Program-made: the position numbers and the translations under genes
Shown: piece after piece, positions 59,346 through 64,000 of the stretch
Position numbering within the stretch: the first letter of the stretch is position 1
Layout: every line of letters starts with the position of its first letter
Source: Haberlea rhodopensis
Lineage: Eukaryota > Streptophyta > Magnoliopsida > Lamiales > Gesneriaceae
DNA: 64,000 bases
Assembly (NCBI GenBank): GCA_907163345.1
Contig: CAJQUN010000461.1
Coordinates: 186,001 to 250,000 of the forward strand
Direction of reading: 5' to 3'
The notes under the pieces: generated by a model
What the model saw: only the letters and a program-made list of their open reading frames with translations
What the model was told of the DNA's origin: nothing
Database searches by the model: none

Positions 59346-62300
59346 TTATAAGATTTCGTCCTCGAAATCACATGCACTTACCCCAAAAGAAACTAAACAT
59401 AAACTCATACCAGAGAATAGTTCCGGGTAGTGCTGCACCATATGCTGCTCCGTCTCCCACGTAGCCTCCTCGACACCCCTGCGATCCCACTGAACTTTGA
59501 TCATCGGTATCACTTTGTTCCGAAGTCTACGGTCTGCTCTGTCCAGAATTCTAACAGACCGTTCCACATAAGACACATCGGATTCCAACTGAACTTCGGA
59601 AGGCTGTAACACGTGAGACGGATCCGGCTCATACTTTCGCAGCATCGATACATGAAACACATCATGTATCCCAGATAAAGAAGGCGGCAAAGCCAGTCGG
59701 TAAGCTAAGGTGCCGATGCGCTGCAAGATCTCGTACGGTCCAACATACCTCGGAGACAGTTTCCCGCGCATCCCAAATCGCACAACGCCTCTGAAAGGCG
59801 AGATCTTCAAAAAGACCTTATCTCCCAACTGAAATTCCAACGGTCTCCGCCGTTTATTTGCATAAGCTGCCTGTCTGTCTTGGGCCGCTTTCATTTTCTG
59901 CCTTATAATCTTTATCTTCTCTTCCATTTCCCGGATCAACTCAGGCCCTCCGACTGGTCTACTGTCCAAATCATCCCAACATAAGGGTGATCTACATCGT
60001 CTGCCATAAAGAGCTTCAAACGGAGCCATCTGAATACTTGCCTGGTAGCTATTGTTATAAGAAAACTCTACCAGAGGCACTGAATCTTGCCAAGAGGCGT
60101 CGAACTCCAATACGCAAGCTCTCAACATGTCCTCGAGCGTCTGAATCGTGCGCTCGGTCTGGCCATCCGTCTGAGGATGATAAGCAGTGCTCAATCTGAC
60201 CTCAGTTCCCAAAGCTGACTGAAGGCCTTCCCAAAAATGAGATGTGAATCGCGGATCTCGATCTGACACAATAGAAACGGGGATCCCATGCAATCTCACC
60301 ACATCACTAATATATAACTGCGCCATCCTCAAGAATGTAAATGTCATGCTATAGGGGATAAAATGGGCTACCTTAGTCAATCTGTCCACAATCACCCAAA
60401 TAGCGTCAAAGCCTGAAGCACTCCTCGGCAAATGAGTCACGAAGTCCATGGAAATGTGTTCCCATTTCCACTTCGGTATCTCCAAGCTTCTCAACTCGCC
60501 GCCAGGTCTCTGTCTCTCTGCCTTGACCTGCTGGCAGATCAGACACCTCTTCACAAAAGCGACGACATCAGACTTCATTCTCTTCCACCAGAACTGACCA
60601 CGCATATCTCTGTACATCTTCTTCCCGCCCGGGTGGATGCTAAGTCTGCTACTGTGAGCTCGATCCAAGATCCCCTTACGCAACTCCGGCGTATTCGGAA
60701 CTACCCAGCGGTTACCCAATCTCAAAGATCCGTCGTCGGCCACTCTGAACTTCGTCGGCTGACCAAGATGCACTATAGACAACCATCTCTGAACCTCAGC
60801 ATCTGATCTCTGAGCTCTCCTGATGTTCTCATAAATATCTGGCTCAGCTAATAAGGTAGAGACATACACTGGTGATGCATCTATATCAAAATAATAGCCG
60901 AGATGGCAATAGGAGGTCATCATGGCCGACAGATGGATGACGTCCTCAGCAGAACTCCTCACTTTCCGGCTCAAGGCGTCCGCTGTCAAATTGGCTTTCC
61001 CGGGATGGTACTCTATCTCACAGTCATAGTCCTTGAGTAGGTCCATCCATCTCCTCTGCCTCATGTTCAGCTCCGCCTGAGTGAATAAAAATTTGAGGCT
61101 TTTGTGGTCCGTGTATATGGTGAATGAAGTACCATACAAATAATGTCTCCAGATCTTCAGGGCGAAGATGATAGCCGCCAATTCCAAGTCATGAACTGGA
61201 TATCTGGTCTCATGCAGCTTCAACTGCCTCGATGCATAAGCTACCACATGCTTATCTTGCATCAGAACACACCCAAGGCCCTGCAATGATGCGTCCGAAT
61301 ACAGAACAAATCTGGAGTTCTCCATAGGGATCACTAACACTGGCGCCGTCGTCAAGCGGTGCTTCAACTCCTGGAAGCTCTCCTCACAAGCTTCTGACCA
61401 AAAGAAAGGCACACCCTTCTGAGTCAACTGAGTCAGCGGCTTGGCAATCTTCGAAAAGCCCTCAACAAAGCGCCGATAATACCCGGCCAAACCAAGAAAA
61501 CTCCGGATCTCAGGCACAGAAGTGGGGGCAGCCCACTCCATCACAGCCTCAATCTTCTTGGGGTCCACTGATATCCCGCTGCTCGAAATGACATGCCCCA
61601 GAAAAACTACACTGCTCAGCCAAAACTCGCACTGACTGAGCTTAGCATACAACTGATGCTCTCTGAGAATCTGAAGCACTGTCCTCAAGTGTTTCACATG
61701 CTCCTCCTCGCTCCTGGAGTAGATAAGAATGTCGTCAATAAACACGATGACGAACTGATCAAGATACTGCTGAAACACTCTGTTCATCAGACTCATAAAG
61801 ACCGCTGGAGCATTCGTCACACCGAACGGCATCACTAAGAACTCATAATGCCCGTATCGTGTCCGGAATGCTGTCTTCTGCACATCTTCCTCTCTGACCC
61901 GAATCTGATGATACCCGGATCTCAAATCAATCTTGCTATACACCCTGGTACCTTGCAACTGATCAAACAAATCGTCAATCCTTGGAAGAGGATACTTGTT
62001 CTTCACTGTAGCCTTATTCAGTTGTCGGTAATCGATACACAACCGCATCGAGCCGTCCTTCTTCTTCACAAAGAGAACTGGTGCGCCCCATGGCGACACG
62101 CTCGGGCGTATATATCCCTTGTCCAAGAGATCCTGCAACTGCTCTTTCAACTCTCTCAATTCTGCCGGTGCCATCCTATAAGGTGCACGAGAGATAGCGG
62201 ATGTCCCTGGCAACAGCTCGATCCCAAACTCAACTTCCCTAGCCGGTGGGAATCCTGGGATCTCTTCTGGAAATACATCAGCAAACTCTGCTACCACTGG

Positions 62301-63467
62301 TACATCCTCAACTCTGAGTTCCTTACTCTTCCCAGACGTGTCCACGGCATAAATAAGATAGCCCGTGTGTCCACGTTCTAACAACTGAGTCATCTTGATC
62401 GCTGAAATCAACGGAATCTTCGCACGAGAACCGTTGCCATAGAAAGTCCACTGACTGCCCAACTCAGGTCTGAACTTCACTGTTCTCTGTCGGCAATCTA
62501 CCACTGCCTGATATCTGTTCAGAACATCAATTCCCAAGATGCAGTCAAAGTCTGACATACCCAGCACAATCAAGTCTGATCTCAATTCATTGCCCTCAAA
62601 ATAAATGAGGTTATCTGCCAAGAACTGATCAGCAACGACGTTTCTTCCAGTGGGTGTCGAGACCAATAGAGGCATGGGCAAAGGAGACGTGCGCATATGG
62701 TGTCTCTCCACGAATCCCACAGACACAAAAGAATGGGAGGCACCTGTATCTATCAAAACAAAAGCAGGGTACGTAAATAAATGGCACGTACCGGCAATCA
62801 CCTCCTCCGGGGCTGCCTGAGCCTGCTCTCTGGTCAGCGCATATACCTGTCCCTGGGGCGGTCCCACTGTCTGACCCCCCGATGGTCGAGGCCCAAACTG
62901 CTGCCTCTGCTGCACTATCCGGTCATCAAATCTCGGCCTGTTGCCCTGATACTCTGACTGTCCTCCCCGAGTGGGGCAATACCGAGCAATGTGGCCCATC
63001 TTGCCACAGATATAGCATGCAGGACACTTGTTTGACGAATGTGGCCCTCCACAATTGTTGCACCTCGGCTCTCCCGGCCTGTCCCCTTGTGAAGACCCTC
63101 GATTGGCCGACCAATTACCCTTCTTGTTATCCTGCTTCTGTCCAAAGTGTTTCTTTCCACCATATCGCGAAGATGAAGAGGCACCACGGGGCTTAAATGG
63201 CTCACCCCGAGGCCTCAAACTGTCACTAGTCTGCCTCTGTTGCGGTACCGGTGGTGGCATGGCGTAAGCTCCCACTCCTAGCTCAGCAAGCTCCGCTCTT
63301 GTGAGAGCATCATCAAAAGAAGTTGGGTTATTTGTGATAACCCGGTCATAGAGCTCCGGTCGCAACCCTTTCATAAAGTTCCTCATCTTAGCATGTCCAC
63401 TAGTGGCAATGTGGGGAACGTACCTCAGCAATGAAGAGTACCGTGTGGCATAGTCTGCCACCGTCAT
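59346..63467 (-). CDS. gag-pol: Gag(C-term)-Pol polyprotein of chromovirus F
   Basis: 1,373 codons open from the first in-frame Met (not the natural start; gag begins upstream in another frame). Order: gag C-terminal part 1-65; zinc knuckles, CX2CX3HX4C-like at 136-148 and CX2CX4HX4C at 151-164; aspartic protease DTGAS from 240; reverse transcriptase about 450-630 with FIDD catalytic pair (D578, D579); RNase H with D725, E762, D787 and D830; integrase zinc finger H938, H945, C975, C978; integrase core D1008, D1069, E1105; C-terminal GPYEILQRIG region about 1205-1275; chromodomain-like VIPMIKVQWDRRGVEEATWE near 1319-1338. Domain order RT-RNaseH-integrase and the chromodomain place it in Ty3/gypsy chromoviruses, probably Tekay/Del. 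It would replicate the element in cytoplasmic particles and integrate it. All catalytic residues I looked for are present. The last codons overlap the hairpin by the polypurine tract. Confidence 0.95.
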   Translation of the reverse strand: MTVADYATRYSSLLRYVPHIATSGHAKMRNFMKGLRPELYDRVITNNPTSFDDALTRAELAELGVGAYAMPPPVPQQRQTSDSLRPRGEPFKPRGASSSSRYGGKKHFGQKQDNKKGNWSANRGSSQGDRPGEPRCNNCGGPHSSNKCPACYICGKMGHIARYCPTRGGQSEYQGNRPRFDDRIVQQRQQFGPRPSGGQTVGPPQGQVYALTREQAQAAPEEVIAGTCHLFTYPAFVLIDTGASHSFVSVGFVERHHMRTSPLPMPLLVSTPTGRNVVADQFLADNLIYFEGNELRSDLIVLGMSDFDCILGIDVLNRYQAVVDCRQRTVKFRPELGSQWTFYGNGSRAKIPLISAIKMTQLLERGHTGYLIYAVDTSGKSKELRVEDVPVVAEFADVFPEEIPGFPPAREVEFGIELLPGTSAISRAPYRMAPAELRELKEQLQDLLDKGYIRPSVSPWGAPVLFVKKKDGSMRLCIDYRQLNKATVKNKYPLPRIDDLFDQLQGTRVYSKIDLRSGYHQIRVREEDVQKTAFRTRYGHYEFLVMPFGVTNAPAVFMSLMNRVFQQYLDQFVIVFIDDILIYSRSEEEHVKHLRTVLQILREHQLYAKLSQCEFWLSSVVFLGHVISSSGISVDPKKIEAVMEWAAPTSVPEIRSFLGLAGYYRRFVEGFSKIAKPLTQLTQKGVPFFWSEACEESFQELKHRLTTAPVLVIPMENSRFVLYSDASLQGLGCVLMQDKHVVAYASRQLKLHETRYPVHDLELAAIIFALKIWRHYLYGTSFTIYTDHKSLKFLFTQAELNMRQRRWMDLLKDYDCEIEYHPGKANLTADALSRKVRSSAEDVIHLSAMMTSYCHLGYYFDIDASPVYVSTLLAEPDIYENIRRAQRSDAEVQRWLSIVHLGQPTKFRVADDGSLRLGNRWVVPNTPELRKGILDRAHSSRLSIHPGGKKMYRDMRGQFWWKRMKSDVVAFVKRCLICQQVKAERQRPGGELRSLEIPKWKWEHISMDFVTHLPRSASGFDAIWVIVDRLTKVAHFIPYSMTFTFLRMAQLYISDVVRLHGIPVSIVSDRDPRFTSHFWEGLQSALGTEVRLSTAYHPQTDGQTERTIQTLEDMLRACVLEFDASWQDSVPLVEFSYNNSYQASIQMAPFEALYGRRCRSPLCWDDLDSRPVGGPELIREMEEKIKIIRQKMKAAQDRQAAYANKRRRPLEFQLGDKVFLKISPFRGVVRFGMRGKLSPRYVGPYEILQRIGTLAYRLALPPSLSGIHDVFHVSMLRKYEPDPSHVLQPSEVQLESDVSYVERSVRILDRADRRLRNKVIPMIKVQWDRRGVEEATWETEQHMVQHYPELFSGMSLCLVSFGVSACDFEDEIL
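59352..59369 (-). promoter_or_regulatory. Hairpin beside the polypurine tract of F
   Basis: GATTTCG-TCCT-CGAAATC, perfect 7-bp stem, encoding part of the polyprotein C-terminus (FEDEI). The same structure persists in the non-coding elements. Confidence 0.7.
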
Positions 63468-63478
63468 GTTCCCCTGCC

Positions 63479-63910
63479 TCAGACTTGTAAATTCATCCTC
63501 CTTGTCTGTCTTGCTGCTGCGGAGAAGTACCGATTCAGAAACCTAGTCCTGAAGAGTGTCCAATCAATCACAGCACCCTGTGCTCTCATCTCCATCACTG
63601 TGCTCCTCCACCACATCAGAGGTTTCTTGGCTAACTGAAACTCCGCCAGCCTCATCCAAGCAGTAACAGCACAAGGAGCCGATACAAAGATCTGCTCAAG
63701 TCTTTCCAGCCACTCTTCCGCTTCTTCTCCGGACTCTGTCCCCTCAAACCGGGGCGGATGATAAGACAGAAACTGCGTCAAGCTAATCTCACCCGGTAGC
63801 AATAACTGAACTACAGGTTCCATCCCTACAGCCGGTGGAGGTAGAGGATTAGCCTGGCCAATACTCGCATTTACACTCCCAACATCTCCGACTTCCTCAT
63901 TAGCAGCCAT
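63479..63910 (-). CDS. gag: Gag N-terminus of chromovirus F, out of frame with pol
   Basis: The ATG at 63910 (MAANEEVGDVGSVNAS) follows ATTTGTGTTACAG|C, an acceptor-like context shared with E. The core ISLTQFLSYHPPRFEGTESG...FQLAKKPLMWWRST is the retrotransposon gag domain. The frame ends at 63479 after FSAAARQTRR; the continuation is in the -1 frame from about 63500, inside the gag domain. A small indel is more likely than programmed frameshifting because the position is mid-domain, but the sequence alone cannot exclude it. Confidence 0.88.
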   Translation of the reverse strand: MAANEEVGDVGSVNASIGQANPLPPPAVGMEPVVQLLLPGEISLTQFLSYHPPRFEGTESGEEAEEWLERLEQIFVSAPCAVTAWMRLAEFQLAKKPLMWWRSTVMEMRAQGAVIDWTLFRTRFLNRYFSAAARQTRRMNLQV

Positions 63911-64000
63911 GCTGTAACACAAATGTTAACAACAATCCAAAACAATATACATCATATCGTTAGATAACAGGAGTGATATAAGCATGTTAGTATAACAGGA
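63911..64000 (-). other. Untranslated leader of chromovirus F
   Basis: Contains, on the element strand, ATACTAACATG (branch-point-like) and a T-rich run to the acceptor-like TGTGTTACAG. The primer binding site and 5' LTR should follow to the right of the window. Confidence 0.7.

Larger units (their letters stand above)
57209..64000 (-). mobile_element. Chromovirus F (Ty3/gypsy, Tekay/Del type), 5' LTR beyond the window
   Basis: 3' LTR 57209-59333, polypurine-tract complement 59334-59350, gag-pol 59346-63910, leader to the window edge. Inserted in gag of E; left target flank is CTATT (57204-57208), right flank outside. It is the only element here with near-complete coding capacity. Confidence 0.93.

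Noticed and set aside
61593..62381. Plus-strand frames of 81 and 177 codons
   Set aside because: Antisense to the RT/protease coding region of F; no domain.

Overview
The window looks like intergenic heterochromatin from a large plant genome. I see no host protein-coding gene, rRNA gene or intact tRNA gene. Nearly all of it is LTR retrotransposons, mostly nested, truncated or duplicated. The plant assignment rests on Ty3/gypsy chromovirus proteins of Tekay/Del type, initiator-Met-tRNA primer binding sites (core TGGTATCAGAGCAGTGG), 5-bp target duplications and long (1.8-2.5 kb) LTRs.

Layout. 1-7365: non-autonomous LTR element A (minus), with no gag-pol. 7449-7957: truncated LTR of family X. 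7958-25966: unit 1 of an ~18-kb tandem segmental duplication. It holds the 3' half of non-autonomous element D (plus), an inverted LTR fragment, a hAT-like MITE carrying a tRNA-like sequence, minus element I fused head-to-head to a plus LTR fragment, another X fragment, the 3' LTR and integrase of a dead chromovirus H (minus), and a solo LTR of chromovirus E with target duplication AGAAC. 25972-30509: rest of the H integrase, the 5' half of element D, and solo LTR G (target duplication GGTAT). 30510-56630: unit 2 of the duplication, in the same order, but interrupted at 46155-54020 by a complete non-autonomous element C (target duplication ACATT). In unit 2 element E is not a solo LTR: its 5' LTR is followed by a primer binding site and gag. 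57209-64000: chromovirus F (minus) inserted in the gag of E, with a 1,373-codon open frame for gag C-terminus, protease, RT, RNase H, integrase and chromodomain-like tail, plus a gag N-terminus in another frame.

The coding-capable families (E, F, H) and the apparently non-coding ones (A, C, D, I) share cis modules although much of their LTR sequence differs: (1) arrays of palindromes centred on CGATCGATCG; (2) an inverted repeat GTACGT-N3-5-ACGTAC that is also a good splice donor; (3) tandem motifs with CGCT/AGCG dyads; (4) a hairpin beside the polypurine tract with apparent compensatory changes; (5) the same primer binding site. The simplest reading is that the non-coding elements are LARD-like parasites of the chromoviruses. 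Putative introns in the LTR leader and the roles of the arrays are inferences from sequence only.
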